A stretch of 64,000 nucleotides of DNA from Terebella lapidaria (lineage: Eukaryota > Annelida > Polychaeta > Terebellida > Terebellidae): contig OX424559.1 in assembly GCA_949152475.1 (NCBI GenBank), forward strand, positions 18,321,809-18,385,808, given 5' to 3'. The notes under the pieces are model-generated. The model was not told the origin of the DNA. It worked only from the letters and a program-made list of their open reading frames with translations, and did not search any database. The translations under genes and the position numbers were made by a program. Position 1 is the first letter of the stretch. Every line of letters starts with the position of its first letter. This document shows, one piece after another, positions 1 to 13,600 of this stretch.

Positions 1-746
1 TTCTGTAGCACATGTTCAATTTAGTGGAACATTTTGTTAATCCATTATAATCAATGATAATGATGAGTTTATCCGTCATACAAACTGATGAATACAGACA
101 AAAAGAATAAATGATTGTAACAACAAACAATTGTCGTTCCAGATCTCTAGGATATCAGCTGGGAATGAAATTGCCCACCGAATGAATAGGTAGCCCGATT
201 TGGTACCTGGAGTACTTGGGGTCTAACAAATCTAAATGAGTGCCAGGTCAACATGCAGTTAATCTGGAATCTTATTGCATGAACTCGTTCCCAAATACTT
301 CAGTACATGCACATACCCCAGTAGCCCTACTGGATGGGCACCAGCTTTGACGCTTACCTTGTTATGAAATACATTGCTTAATTATGAGTCAGTCAATAGT
401 TTCTCGCACATTGATTTGTTGTCATCACTGATACCAGGTTTGGAGAAAATGCATAAAATATGGTGCATTTTTACTTATGTAAATTTATATATTTTGTAAA
501 ATGCCTTCAACTCTGTTCAGCGTGGGAGAAAATACATAGCTCTAGCATAGTAGATCTAGATCTAGTAGATCTATGGCAAATGATGTTTTGTACAGTGGTT
601 CATTTTCGCCGGACTGAGGTTGGTGAATATGAGCCTCAGTAGTTTTGCTTGCAGTACAGCCATATGGGTTTTTCCCTAAGGCGAATCGCACCAGGAAAAA
701 AAAAACCCGAGGAAAAACCCACAAGCATAGACTCTACTAGTATGAT
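1..746. other. AT-rich intergenic sequence, no gene recognised
   Basis: No coding region with recognisable domains is visible on either strand. Near 545-572 there is a small local repeat of TAGATCTA-type sequence. Around 668-720 a short imperfect inverted repeat pairs GGGTTTTTCCCT with AGGAAAAACCC. The CACTA-like element begins just after this stretch. Confidence 0.6.
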
Positions 747-749
747 ACA

Positions 750-3291
750 CACTGTGGCGGAGCTTGCCCATACGTGAGGAGATTTTTACCGGAAAATGCC
801 CTTCATTTTACCCGGGAAGCCCACGATTCTCACCGGGAAGCCCGTGATCCTTTCCGGGAGGAGAATTTAATAAGCAGGTATGTTTTGAATGTGGAGAAAA
901 AAACAGTGATTACCGATGTTTCAATGATAAATGTGGCCGAAATAGTTAGATAAATAGCTGTTGGTGGTATTGCGAAGAGAACTTGAGTTGAGCAGTAATT
1001 CACAATGATACAACTGTTATTTGAACGGCAAATTCGGGGCAGGCTGGAAATATTACGAATTGTTGAATGATTACTGCATATTTTCGCTTACCAATGTGCA
1101 CAACCCTTCGTCAGTATGTATATAATAATTGCATCATAAGAAAACAAACTGGAGGGTATTTATTGCAACGTTCAAGCTAGTGAAATCAAACCAGAAGCCC
1201 CTGATTTTTTCCGGCTCGCTTAGGCATGCCCAGGATTTTCACCGAAGCGCCCAGGATTTTCACCGGTGAATATCAAACATTTTTCCATTACTGTTTATAA
1301 GATGCTGCCGTTTCAAACATGTTAACCTGTAAAATCAAACGTAAACGCTACTGTAATATGGCAGAGAATGGTTACGTACGAGTAGCATATTTACTTTACA
1401 TTATATATGGCGGATTTCACGCTCAGGAAATTTTGTTGCTAGTTTTTAAGATGGTCTGTAGTTTTAAAAAAAATATTGTTCACAGTTTCTATCTTGTTGC
1501 CCCGTGATCGATCGAATATACGAGAAACAGTCTGTTTGTAACCGGTAAAAAATTATTCATTATTTTGCTCATAAATCGTCAGAAAGTAACGGATTTAAGA
1601 CGGACAAAATTCCCGATATGTCTATATGCATGATATAGCGAACAGAACGACAAAGTGGCTCAGTCGGAATGTTGTGGTGAGTGTGTATGTGGAGAAAATT
1701 AATGGATATGATCTGTATTAAATAAACTGAAGTGCATGTTTCGTAGACAAGAGTAACTGTTTTACTATCAATTTAAAAGTGCACACTAGATTATCTCTTG
1801 TCCATCCGAAGCGGACAACATGCTCCCCCAAAAAGTAATATAATATTATATTATAAAGAATAGGTTCTGCTTCAATATCGTAGAGACAACACGAAAAATA
1901 TTGGCACCATTGTGAAGTACTCGATGCGAACACCAGTTTTTTAAAAAAAATTTCATGATATTTTGACGGATGGAAAAAAATGCGAATGTTACGTGTTTTT
2001 GGGTTCGTCCAAGTTTTGTAACGATTGCAGCGTATGTATGTATCTTTGATTACGTTACTAATTTTGGCAAACACGCGTTTTTTTTCGGCTCCCAGATGAC
2101 CACCGCTCAAGCTGGTGATGACAACAACCAGAGGAGGAATATGGACGAAAATACCGAAATGGTAATTCAGCAAAAAGTTTTAGGTTGAGGGCAAAGTTCA
2201 CCAGAGTAAGACATGTTTGCCTGGGGCCGCGGTCCGATGCACATTTCTCGAGATATACAGGGAGCCTCAATGATGATTCAGCAGAAATGCTGGTAATGTG
2301 ATGCATCAATCCCAAAATCAATAGGATTCTTCCCAAGTATGAACCTAATGTAAACTTACATATCCATTGCCTGAAGGTTCCTCGAATTATGATTTTGAAA
2401 CAAAGTCCAAAGATCAACCTTGAATCCGTCCTCATGAACCCCAGTAGGTACAGACACGAATGGGTCATGTGCTTTATATACTGGACAAATGGAGAAATTT
2501 TATCCAAATCCATTCGGGCATTCAGGACTTAATAATCGCAAACCCAAAACGATTGAAGGTAAAAAAAGTAACACAGACTAAATTAGGAGGAATAAAAGGA
2601 ACACAGCCAAATCCATAAAGGTATATCTCGGGTTGAAATGTTCCACTAACGATCAATTTTCTTTAATAGGCTCAACAAATCTCAATGCGAACAAATCTTA
2701 ATTTTTTTTAAAGAGGCTTTGCGTTAGCTCCTCCAACTTTCATTGCTGGGCTGTGGAGGAACATATCGCCGGGCACAGTAATCGCGCCAGATCCAACATT
2801 ATAATGTCACTTTGGAAGGATTGCACTTCACATCATCATCCCCGTCAATGTCAAAATGTAAATACCTGTACTTGGTACACCTGTACTTGGTTCATCCTTG
2901 TGGCTTTCGATCTTCATATTTTGCTTTGTAGTGGTAACAGCGATAATGATCGTGGACATATACAATACATAATATTATTCAATTACACACATGTGAGGTC
3001 ATCCATGAAGTTTTTACATTTTTACACGTGTTTTTATACACATGGACTACCGGAAAGAATCATGGGCCCTGTACAGTGTATCTACATCATGATAAATTTG
3101 TCAATGTTCACAGGTGAATGTTTGTTTCAATGCATCTATCAAATAGACATATTGAATGAGAATTACATCTTTACCATGCCTATAAATCAGCGTGCTGTGT
3201 ACTACCGGAAAGAATCGCGGGCATCCCGGGGAAAATCAAGGGCAATTTCCGGTAAAAATCTCCTTACGCATGGGCAAGCTCCGCCACAGTG
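750..3291. mobile_element. CACTA-like non-autonomous DNA transposon (about 2.5 kb)
   Basis: The two ends are inverted repeats of about 50 bp with about three mismatches, both starting CACTGTGGCGGAGCTTGCCC. The element is flanked by the 3-bp direct repeat ACA (747-749 and 3292-3294). A CACTG terminus with a 3-bp target duplication is the pattern of the CACTA (CMC/EnSpm) superfamily. Subterminal regions carry repeated copies of a motif of the form GATTYTYACCGG (near 795-870, 1195-1270, 3050-3070 and 3205-3255, both orientations), as in CACTA elements whose own protein binds subterminal repeats. No transposase is readable inside, so it would need a related element to move. The superfamily assignment is inferred from the ends alone. 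Confidence 0.72.
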
Positions 3292-3669
3292 ACAATGAAC
3301 ATAGAGAGTTGAACATCATTGATTGATAACAAGGTAGATTTTCAATTCCTTCACATGCCTCGTGAGGAAACTTTCACGATAGTGGGGCGACATGATGAAG
3401 ATCACTAATATAACGTTCACTGCCAAAGTTCACAGTGTTGACTACATGTATCAATGTACCCATAAATCAAAATCAGCAACGTGAATATCATGGAACATGT
3501 GACATGGAAATGTATGTATTAAAAACTTAATAGTTGTTGGTTATCTATATTTACTTGGAAGCAATACTTCATGTCTCAATAAACTGGTCAGTACAGTCAG
3601 TTTGGAACATCAGACAAATTCCAGGTTAATGTAGAGTATAGATATCGGATTACAAAATGCACCTGCGAA

Positions 3670-4500
3670 CTACTTGTCAACCTTGTGTTTTTTGTGTTTG
3701 TTTGAAATGTTCATAGAGTCCCTAGTTTTCCTTTCCTGCTTCATGTATTTAGCTTTTGCCTTCCTCTCTCTCTGGGCCATTTTCTTCACAGCGTGGAGCT
3801 CCTTTAGAGCCATCATACGAATGCTGGTCTCGGACGTCAGATTATCCGGCAAACTGCGTATCAACGTGTCCGATGTCTTGCGTGGGAGCGCCGTCGGTGA
3901 GACCAGTGCAGCTGACACTTCCGGGGAAGTGTACTCCAAGTAATATTATTGTACTTGGGCGATAGAAATAATTGAACGCCTCTGCAAGTTTTTCTGCGAA
4001 GTTGGGCTTGCTGATGTTTGCTCCTGGGTGGTCGCGAGAGCACTGGATGAAAAGGAGAAATTCACCAGGCTTCAACCCCATGCCTCGCATGCCATTCCTG
4101 CCAACCACGCCGCTATTTCCTCTTCTTCTTCAGCAGTAAAGACGGGATCTGGTCCTTTCTGGCTATCAACTCCTACCTCACCGTGGTACCTTCTATACAC
4201 ATACATGTACTTCAAATCACATTGTTGTGCGGCCTGACTAATGGGTACCTTTCGCTCGTTTATCATCTGGAGAGCTGCTCCTTTTCCCGCGGACTTCGGG
4301 TATCCGGCCCTGTACTTTGATTTCACAGACTCGTTCACGGTTTTTTTTACCACTTGATCTTCTTTTCTTTGGTGCCATGTCGATGCAATGCAGGCTACAC
4401 ACCGAGAGTTAAATTTCCCTCTACACCGTAGAGGAACCGATTTCAATGTATTTTCGTTTGGATCATTGGGTGAGTGACGTTGATACAACACTGTAGCCAT
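3670..4500 (-). pseudogene. Pogo/Tigger-like (HTH psq) transposase remnant, core deleted
   Basis: Read on the minus strand, 4072-4400 encodes a psq-type helix-turn-helix DNA-binding region (KYRAGYPKSA, ISQAAQQC, YVYRRYHGEVG) followed by an acidic AEEEEEIAAWLAGMA stretch, as in the N-terminal half of pogo/Tigger or CENP-B-like transposases. A plausible start with a nuclear-localisation-like MAPKKRRSSG lies at 4378 in another frame, so a frameshift sits in the following A-rich run near 4345-4350. The sequence then continues in a second frame (GLKPGEFLLFIQ, 4000-4090). A third frame (3670-3930) holds a lysine-rich tail. The catalytic DDE core expected between these parts is missing, so it cannot be active. 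A domesticated psq-only protein is less likely given the frame changes. Confidence 0.55.
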
Positions 4501-4766
4501 AGATATCTAATATGACTGTAGCTACAATTTTACTCTCCTATTGTTATGAGCGTACCAAAAACGAGATTTAAAACGTCAAATTACCTGATTTTTGATTTTC
4601 TGGATATTGAATCCATGTACATTTCCCGCCAATTTTCTGCCAAACATTTTTTTGATGTCTCTCTCTCTCTCTCACTCTGTTTTCCCCTCCCCCTCTATCC
4701 CACTCCCAACTGCCCCGTCTCATTATTATACATTTAGGTGACATATTCGACTCTCGAAGGCAATAT

Positions 4767-7197
4767 TTACCAAATAGATATATGTGTATTGTCTATGGAT
4801 GTTTCCATTTTGTACTCCGTAGCATCAGATCCGAACTGTCGGAGCACATCTTCTGCCGGATTGAGGGTGTCCATATTCAGTGAGGCTAAACTTTGCCATC
4901 CCGCGGACGTTCCCGCAATCGGAACAGAAGACGCGGACGTGGACCTTGAGAGAGGTACTTCACGTCCGGAACCACTTGCGGTGGAAGGAGTCTCACGTGG
5001 GGTCTTAGATTTGACCACCGATGTGGAACTCGAGGAGGCGGTGGTGTTGGACACCACACGTCCCTCTGACGGACCCGCGGGTACCGTCACTTCCAGCAAG
5101 TCCGGGTAGTCCTCCTGCGTCAAGGCGCCCGGAGACTGCAGGGGAGGCGTCCGGACCGGAGCAGTTCCGACGGACGAGCCTTTCCCCTGAGTCTTTGACT
5201 GGCGCCGACGTCTTCGCCGCGATCTGCGGCATCTCCGACACGACGACGGTAACCCGGTGCCGTTCTTCCATTAAGCTTGAACTGTTCCATTACCTGCGAT
5301 GCCGGCGGTTGACGGACAGCCTCTGCTGCTGTCCGGGCAGCTTCCGCCGCCTGGTAGCCAGGGCCGGAGGCATCTGTCTTGGACGGACAGCTACCTCTAA
5401 CGCAATGGCGGAGTTGACCGCCTCCTCCATCGATCGCTTTTCATGGGTGGCCAGCCCGTAGGAGATGTGGTATGGCTGGCCATCGATGAACTGATCGATT
5501 AGCATCGGTTCGAACCGACTGGCATCCATGTCCGGATAAGCCCTCCGGCCGAGTATGCGCAAGTTAAAAGCAAACTCGGTAACGGATTCAGTCGGTAGGC
5601 GGATCCGCGCTTTGAACTCCCGTTCAAACTGCCGCCTGTTGGTCGTCGGGGTGAACAGTAGGCGTAGTTGTCGGACAACCTCGCCGAAAGTTACTGCTCC
5701 CACCGGCAGACACTGCATAACCTGAAGAGCTTTTCTCTCTAAGCTCCCCGAGAGGATATGCCCAGCTTCAAACTGGGTCCATCCTTCGTACACTGCCGTC
5801 CGCCAGATCTGGAGTAGGTAGTCCTCAAAATCGGCATTGTCCCCGTTGAACCGCTTCTGCCACGAGGACTGGTCAGGCGCTTTGTCACGAGGGGAGCGCA
5901 CACGACCGGCGTAACTGGCTCCGGGTTCGGCAGTGTAAGCCGGCAAGGCCCGAGTACTGCTTGCTCCCACGGCGGAGTCCGCTGGGTTAGACATCGACGC
6001 CGCTGGCATGGGAGCAGTGTAAGTGGCACTTGCCGTCGGGTACATACCCATTATATCACCACCCTGACTTGGTGCGGCCGGGACTCCCGTCGAACCTACC
6101 GGGTAGGCTCCAGACGGGGCGGCAGAACTGGCGTAACTCGCGGCCGGAGCCGCCAGTTGCCACTGTCTGTCCGGTGCACCCTGACTGCCAGGGTAGCCAG
6201 ACTATGCAGCACTAACTCCGGCCGCCGGAACGGTCGGAGCTGCAGCTGGCGTGGTGCCCCCAAGTCGCTGTGCAGGCGCGGATCCCATTGCGGGGACCAC
6301 TGGCGTCTGCGGACTTGCGAGGACTTGGGGAGGAGCCGTAGGCCCAGTCATCCCCGTGGTGTAGGTGACCGTCGGGTCAACGCTCTGTGCGGCCTGATTA
6401 AGCTTGAACTGTTCAAGCGCTGTAGAAATCAGCCACATCTCCCTCTCCGACAAAGACCCCATAGGGTTGCTGGACGGCGGAGAAGGTGGGCGGTCCCTTC
6501 GGTCAGGTCGTCCCTGGTGGGGCGACCGGGCGAGGTCGTAGCGCCCTAGCGGAGCCAACTCACCCAAAGTGTTAGTGAGTTGGTCCACGGCACCCGGTGC
6601 AGACCGTCCGGAATCCTGGCGAGGGACTCTGGCGGGAGTCCGCCCGGCCGGAGTAGGCATTCTGTATTGCCGGTCTACGCGTCCGGAGGTACTCGCGCCG
6701 CCGTTCACTCGATCTCGGACATCCGGAGATGCCCCCTGAAAGAGTGTCGTCTGCCACAACCCGCGTCCGGACATAGGTGCGCGCGGCGTGGGGCCGTTCC
6801 CGGCTCCACCAACCGCGCCTACATCACTGGAGCCAAGCTCCGGCAGCAACCTCTGTTGCGGCCCCGCAGGGCTCGACTCAACGTCCTGAGACGGAGTCAA
6901 GGGTGCCGGAGTCAACTCTGCCTGTTGGACCGTGTCCGAAGACGGGGTCCGGTTGGCGGAGGGCTCCGCGCTCCCTTCTCTATCACCGGAGCCGCCCGAA
7001 GACTGCTCACGGTCATCGCGCGACCGGGTATGGTCCACGACACTGCCTCCCTTTCCCTTCCCTCTCTGTTTACTCGCCATTATCTTTCTAGATAGTCCCG
7101 AAGGAACGGACGGTCTCCAGGGACGAAGGGGCAAAGGAACTGTGACGGTAGGCTGCAATGGAACACCGTCCGGCTGATCCTGGTCACTCAGCACCAC
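4767..7197 (-). mobile_element. Fossil LTR retrotransposon, gag region (Ty3/gypsy type)
   Basis: Minus-strand coding stretches at 6202-7197 and 5290-6051 are Pro/Ser/Gly-rich and then contain a capsid-like gag core with WQKRFNGDNADFEDYLLQIW and RFEPMLIDQFIDGQ, resembling gag proteins of Ty3/gypsy elements. The downstream stretch to 4767 is Ser/Thr-rich and not recognisable. No zinc knuckle, protease, reverse transcriptase or integrase follows. A primer-binding-like sequence (TGGTGCTGAGTGACC on the minus strand) lies at about 7177-7192. The element is partial and broken in a few places. GC content is higher than in the flanks. Treat as a fossil. Confidence 0.6.
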
Positions 7198-7790
7198 TGT
7201 AAAGTTCGGCGGGCGCCCGCTACAGGGCGTCCGGCACTACTCTACAGAATACTTCTACCAGGTACAGTCAGCCCGGAACGAGTCCGGCCATCATACACTA
7301 CGACATAACACATGCATCCCATCAACTCCTTAACTACAACATGCATATTACATAGTTATGGTAATGTAGCCGTATGTAGAGCCCGAGATGCCATGGGAGC
7401 GGCACCACGCAACCCGTACACGTGGGCATGTTGCTGGCCGGCCTCGCCGAAGGCACTGTCACAGAGATGGAATTCTGAGCCAGCCCGACGGTCTGCCAGA
7501 GCCTGTGTCACACCACCCCGGGTGGAGAAGAGAACTGGCGATCCACAGGGCTTGCGCCCCCGAGTCAGCAACTGTCTCTACCCCAGCCCGGGCCCCCAAT
7601 GGAAATCGTCCCCAGAGCCCGCGAGGGCCTTACCCAAGACACAGGGACGTAAAGCTCATGGCGAGCCTCTCGTCCTGCCTCTCGGCTTGCTCTGGGACAA
7701 TCTCACAGACCAAGCCAAATGCTCGCGTATATATCGAACCGAGAGGCGGGAGGAGAAACTAGGTCACCACTTGTTATAGTTTACTGGGCG
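7198..7790 (-). repeat. LTR-like GC-rich segment upstream of the fossil gag
   Basis: This GC-rich block lies on the 5' side of the gag fossil in its own orientation, where a 5' LTR or leader would be. The part at about 7470-7565 is clearly similar to 45925-46005 (shared CAGCCCGAC, CCAGAGCCTGTGT and GCCCCCGAGTCA blocks), so it belongs to a dispersed family. I could not define both LTR ends or a target duplication. Confidence 0.35.
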
Positions 7791-10629
7791 CGATTAGGTA
7801 CAGTGCGTTGCTAGGCAGCGCACGCTTGGAACTCGAGCGATCTAAAGGTAAGCCACAATACTTGCTAGTGTTTTGCAAAGACTCCTGCTGTGTGCTTTGG
7901 GCAAAATCACCACATACATGTATACTGCCACTGAATTATGAATACAGAGCTTGGCGATAAACATAAGTTGATACCTCTTGGGAAGTGATATAGCCAAAGA
8001 TCTTTGAATTGTAACTAAATTTTCAATAAATAGCGTTTGTATACCGTGAAAACTGGGCGGCAAAATCATACGGATCCAGATCCTTGGAAGACGAAGTCAC
8101 ACAATATAACGTTTTAAATCTCGGTCGTCGAAATCGCTGTGTATATTTATAACGCGCCACCCAAGATAGTTCTACTATGCAACGGTCGGAATGCCAGGCC
8201 AATAGAAAGGTTTTCCCATAAAATAAAACGGACACGCGGCTTGCGTGTGTAAGAAGTTTAACGCGAAACGTTTTCGAGGTTCACGGCTATGGGACATCGT
8301 TTTGTTCATTGCTGTGATATTTCGGCTCGGAATCGTATAAAACTATGCTAAATTATGATGTGAAGCACTCCGATATTTCCAATAATATATGTAAATGGCA
8401 ATGTGACGATCCCTCAACTCCCAGAATCTATGCAAAATGACGTTTCACGGAACTGCCGAAAGTTTCACGAAACTACCCAAATTTTGGTCATGACATTATG
8501 CTATATATCTGTGGAAACACCAAACTCATTATCTAAGATTTTCAGTTATTAAAGAGCACAATATTTCCTGTCCATCATGGCATAAGGAATAAAAAATTCG
8601 GTCAACAACACAGAGATTTCAGCACTTTTCCAAAAAGTTACTCGGAACTGCCTGAATGTACTGACCAATATATTTTCGAATAGACGACAATATATGCACA
8701 TATAAGAAGCATCCACAAAGTTTGAGTAGCGTCGCAATAGTTATAAGCACTAAAATATCACCGTGGAAGCCGTTGGTGTTTAGCTCGGAACCCATTCCGA
8801 CTTTTACACAATGTCAACCATCAATACCACGGTTCTCAACATTCGGCGATCTGTGAGCAGAAAGTAGCTCGTTGTGGGACAGCGAAAATAAATGCATATG
8901 ATTTTTAAAAGTAATAAGAAATTGGAACGAAACAAACGTGCTAATATTCTTTCACTAAAACAAGGAAAATTGGTCACTCACATACGGGATAAACATGCCA
9001 AGTGAGCGATGGCTGGACAGTATAGAGACGAATATGATACCCAATTGACTGAATGCACACCGTGTTGATGCATGTACTCTCAATCCCACTGACACGCAAA
9101 TATTTCTGTAAATCGGCGATAGTGACGAGAAATTTGCTCCATTCGAGGGAAATATTCGTCAGATGATATTAATTAACTGTAATGTTTATGTCCAACACTG
9201 TAAAACAAACGTTTCAAGTATTTTCTCTTCGACAGCAAGTTTTTCTCCAACTCACAGAGTATTTCCCCCCTGGGGAATCTCAGAGAGCATTCAAGATTCA
9301 ATTGGTGTTCAGGGATTTTTAGACAGTTTAGACAATTGCTAGTGTGTACTCACTTTGACTGGAGGACAATAGACTCTAATATCCCTTCGAGTACAAGAGC
9401 TTTGAAAAACCTTATGAGAGTTTCATTATGTTTATCATCGTGTTGCACATATGAAGCAATGGCATTCATCTGAATAATTTATTATAATATGTCATTAACA
9501 ACAATGTGGAATTTGCTAGATAACTCTAGGATATTGGTATTGGTCCAACTATTGGAGATATTCCATGAGAAGTTGGTGAAAACTTTGCCTTCACGAGTTC
9601 CTGATTGCAGGTAGAATGATTGTTTATTCCTTGAAGAATTCAGACGAAATATTACTTGTCATTATTCTCTCGTGGATACCCTGCCGAGAGTGGCACGTAT
9701 ATCTGCTATGCCCCAAGTTATCATTAGCTCAGGCAGTGGCGTTTCCCACCACTGAAAATTAATAGTTACATGTTTATAATCCGGTACGAGCTCACGAGGT
9801 ACGAGCTTAATTCTTTTTTAGACATATTCTGGACAGAAATATATTCTAGTATGAGGGTAAGTTTTGGCAGCGTTTCGATGGAATTTCACGGGTGTTTCTA
9901 ACACAAAATGAGTTGAGATCCACAGTAGATGCTTGGGCTCACTTCCTTTGTATGTGATATTGGAAGGTACGTTATGATTGTCCAGTTCTACATGTATATG
10001 TGTGCATTTTATGATCGGATAGACAACACACTGTATTCACATCGTCTCATTTGCTGTCAATGATGTCATGCTGATAAACAGTAACAATTCGAAACTTAAA
10101 TGTAATTCTGAATAATGTGGTGCTTAAAAGCAAGTTTAATCCGTTTCCAATCCCACATCCATTCGCCTATCCCATAATTAGCATGGCAATGGAAGGTAAA
10201 CCTATTATTTTTTTTGCTATGTTATGATAACTGAATACCATCAATGTGCAGGTTACAAAGAATTGGGAATGAAGGTGAATTGCTGAAACCAAAAGTTGAA
10301 TACACGAACCATTCCCCCCATGTTTTTCAGAAGTTATCCCTTTCCGTTCATGTTACGTTACACAATACACAAAAATTTCCCTTAGCAGACAAAAGTTGAA
10401 AGAGAAGCAGGAACTGTTTTCCTAGAACATAAATTCATCCCCAACACCTCCTGATTGGTCAGTTTGATATCGGCGGATGAAGAGGAAGTTCCGACCGGAA
10501 GTTAGAAACTGAAAAGAGATATACTTGACGTATAATATCCAGTAACAACGACTCGTTTCTATCTCCAAAGTTTTTGATCCAGAGACAAAGTGTCAATGAG
10601 GTTAGGAAACTCCTAAATGTAATAGGGCA
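7791..10629. other. Intergenic sequence, no gene recognised
   Basis: About 2.8 kb of AT-rich sequence without a convincing coding region, RNA gene or element end. The part nearest 10629 is the 3' flank of the minus-strand receptor gene and should hold its 3' UTR and polyadenylation site, but I could not pick a clear signal. Confidence 0.5.
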
Positions 10630-13600
10630 TCATTGGGAGGTACCGGTGACGTATGCAGGATTGTCAACGCAGTCAGCATCATCGTCATGATCCTCAGTTG
10701 TGTGGGATTCCCCTTGGGTTTTTCCTTTCTCTACGTCGGCTTGAACGTATGTAAGATTATCAATACAGGTTGTATCATCATCTTGTTGAATAATACATTT
10801 CATGTGATCTGGGATTTTTGCCTGGGTTTTCCCATCACAAACATCAGCTTGCAAGTATGTAGGATTATCACTGCAAATTGTATCTTCATCATTACACATC
10901 CCACACTGTATTCCTACTTGGAATTCCCCGTTACTCATTGCATTATAAGTGGGGTTGTCGTGAAGCAACATATCGGTATCATATGATAACCCTCGAGTGT
11001 TACCAGTATGATCCATGTATAGTTCATTAACCATCCCGTTGTACCCAGTGTTTTCTAGAAGAACTGTTTCGGAATCTGGACTCTCAAAGATGGATGTTCC
11101 CGAGGTGTCATTTTGATCTAAACTATCCGTTCTATTGTATATTTTGTTTTCTAATAGCACTGTTTCAGAATCTTGACGCTCAAAACTGATATCATCCAGC
11201 CAAATGTGTTGTTTTGTGGGTGTTGAATTCCCACTTACAGCACATTTCGTTGACATGCGATCACCAGCGCACTTGGCGCTTGGTCGGCTCCTATTCGTAT
11301 TGTTACCCCCTACAGGAGTGATGTCGTTCCCCATAGCGCTACTGGGACACCTGGTATACGGTAAACACAGCCGCAATGGATCCGCGTATGAATATTCATT
11401 GGCATTGCCACCATCAAGGGTATCCGCACATGAATATTGATTAGCATTCGAGCCACTCACGATTGTACACTCTGGTCGACGTAGAAACGCTGGTACTCTG
11501 GGCGGTACGATAGTAGCACGTACGTCACTGTCCCTGATACAGTTGTAAATCCCCGACTCAGCCACACGTGGCGCGCCGAGGTCAAGGTCAAGGTTGTGAT
11601 AACGTAATTGCGCAGAAGTATGGATTTGGTACGTGGTGGACGAATCCACGGGTTCAATTGTCGTGCTCTTTAGGCCACGTGTTCTGCTGAGTAATGAAAC
11701 ATGTATGTAGATGCATATCCTTGATTAGGAAACTTGAGAGCTTGATTCACAAAATATATTCTGCATGCTTACACTATAGTATTTTTTAACATGTGTTAAA
11801 ACATTCCATGACAACAGAAATCGGAGCTTTGAACAGGGAAGTAACATCATTTTAATATCAAAGTATTATATTGTTTCGGATTTGCCTATAGTCCAAGAAT
11901 ACCTTTTCAAGCGGAGGTAGACAAGTGCTACGCCCATTGACAATACGAGAGCGACTGTAAACACCCCGACAATTATCACTGAAAAATAAATACTGAAATG
12001 AGAAGGATGTATTTTACATGCACATGTAGCAGTGTATCAGCAGGCCTAGTGTCACCAGTATAGGAAGGAATCTGGGAAATAATCAACATAACTGAAAGAT
12101 GAGGCTATGTATCAGTATACCAGTGGTGTGTTTTTAGAAAGATTCAAAAGATTGTGCATGGGCAGTGCCGTGTGTGTGTGTGAATATACAAGAAAATATT
12201 TTAAATTCACCATATTTTATCAAGTTCACCTGTGCTGGTGTCAAATGGTCGTGGTGGAGACTCACAGGACACACAACCTGGAGAATAGAACACTTTTGAT
12301 TGTATCAACAACCCCGTAGAAATAACTCGCTCCGCAAATATATACAAGTATAACTATATAGCCATGAAGGAAAACTGATTTCGTCAGAAGGTATGAATGA
12401 ACATGCTATTGTTGTGACAAAGATGATCGACAACTCACCCATTTTGATACGTCTAGAAGCCGCACTGGACAAACTTTTTATTTTTTATTTTCCATTTTTT
12501 ATTTTGCAAAATACCGTCCTCAGCTCAAGAGAAAATTGGGTAGGGAGGCACTTTTTATTTTTGGTGGGGCGATATTTCATACGTATGAAATGAAGATAAA
12601 TTTGATTTATTGATTGATTGAAAAAGCACAGACGCATTCAAGCCCAAATAAATCAATCCTTTAAAATTGAAATCATGTGTAACACATGACTTTAATGATT
12701 TCATTTCTAGAGGCTTGATTCATTTGGGCTTGAAACCTCTTGGCCGGGCACCTTGGTACTACTGCCTGGTGTGTCATCTTCCTAGCAGTCAGCACAGAGA
12801 GGATGATTTTGTGTACTAGTAGTATCATTATCAAAAACCGTTAGTTGATAATATATCTCCATGATGAGTAACTGTGGAGAACCGTTCTAGTAGTTAGGAA
12901 TATAGTAAATCAATTATTGGTCACAATTTTATATGTATTATAACACACACGTAACCACATAGAATAACTGTTTTTGGAAACTGGTAGCGTCTTTCTTTCA
13001 TTTGAGGAGAGTGAAAACAAGGAGGTGAGTTAAATATATGCCTAAGTTGCAAGCTATGATTCGGTGTCTCGATCATTCACTATCTTCAAAATAGGGGCGG
13101 GAACACTTTTTATTTTTTATTTGAGAATCGCAAATGAAAAAATCTGGGAGGCTGCTTTTGAACACAGGCGGGCGGAGACGAGAAACAGAAAATTATTTTT
13201 TTTAGTCCTTACATTGAGTATGTACGATTGTCACGTGGTACAAATCGCCTAATCGGGAGTGTCCTTACAATGAGAATACCACTGATTGAATAATGTTGAT
13301 AAATTGTCTTTCTTTTCCCTGTCTCTAGTAATAAATCGTTGCGAAGTATAAGCATGTTGGATACGCACCGTACAGATATATAACCACGTCATCTGAATAC
13401 TGCGATCCCTGCTGGGAATTGAACTCCATTGTGAAATTAAGCCCAGCCTCAGATCGTGACACAGGGTACCACTGGAACCCCAACCCAGTAGCAGTCTTGC
13501 TTTCGTTTGCCACTTTCAGGTAACGATTAGGGCCGAGTCGTCCGTTTCTATATGTGAAAACCTCCGTGCCATTGTTACTAAAAGAGCAGGCGATTTTGCT

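Noticed and set aside
460-724. Overlapping 60-codon open frames on both strands
   Set aside because: No domain, no codon pattern and mirror frames around a small inverted repeat; chance.
2753-3292. Plus-strand open frame of 179 codons
   Set aside because: It runs into the inverted end of the CACTA-like element and has no recognisable domain.
7312-7779. Plus-strand open frames opposite the LTR-like block
   Set aside because: GC-rich sequence has few stops; frames are antisense to a repeat and lack domains.
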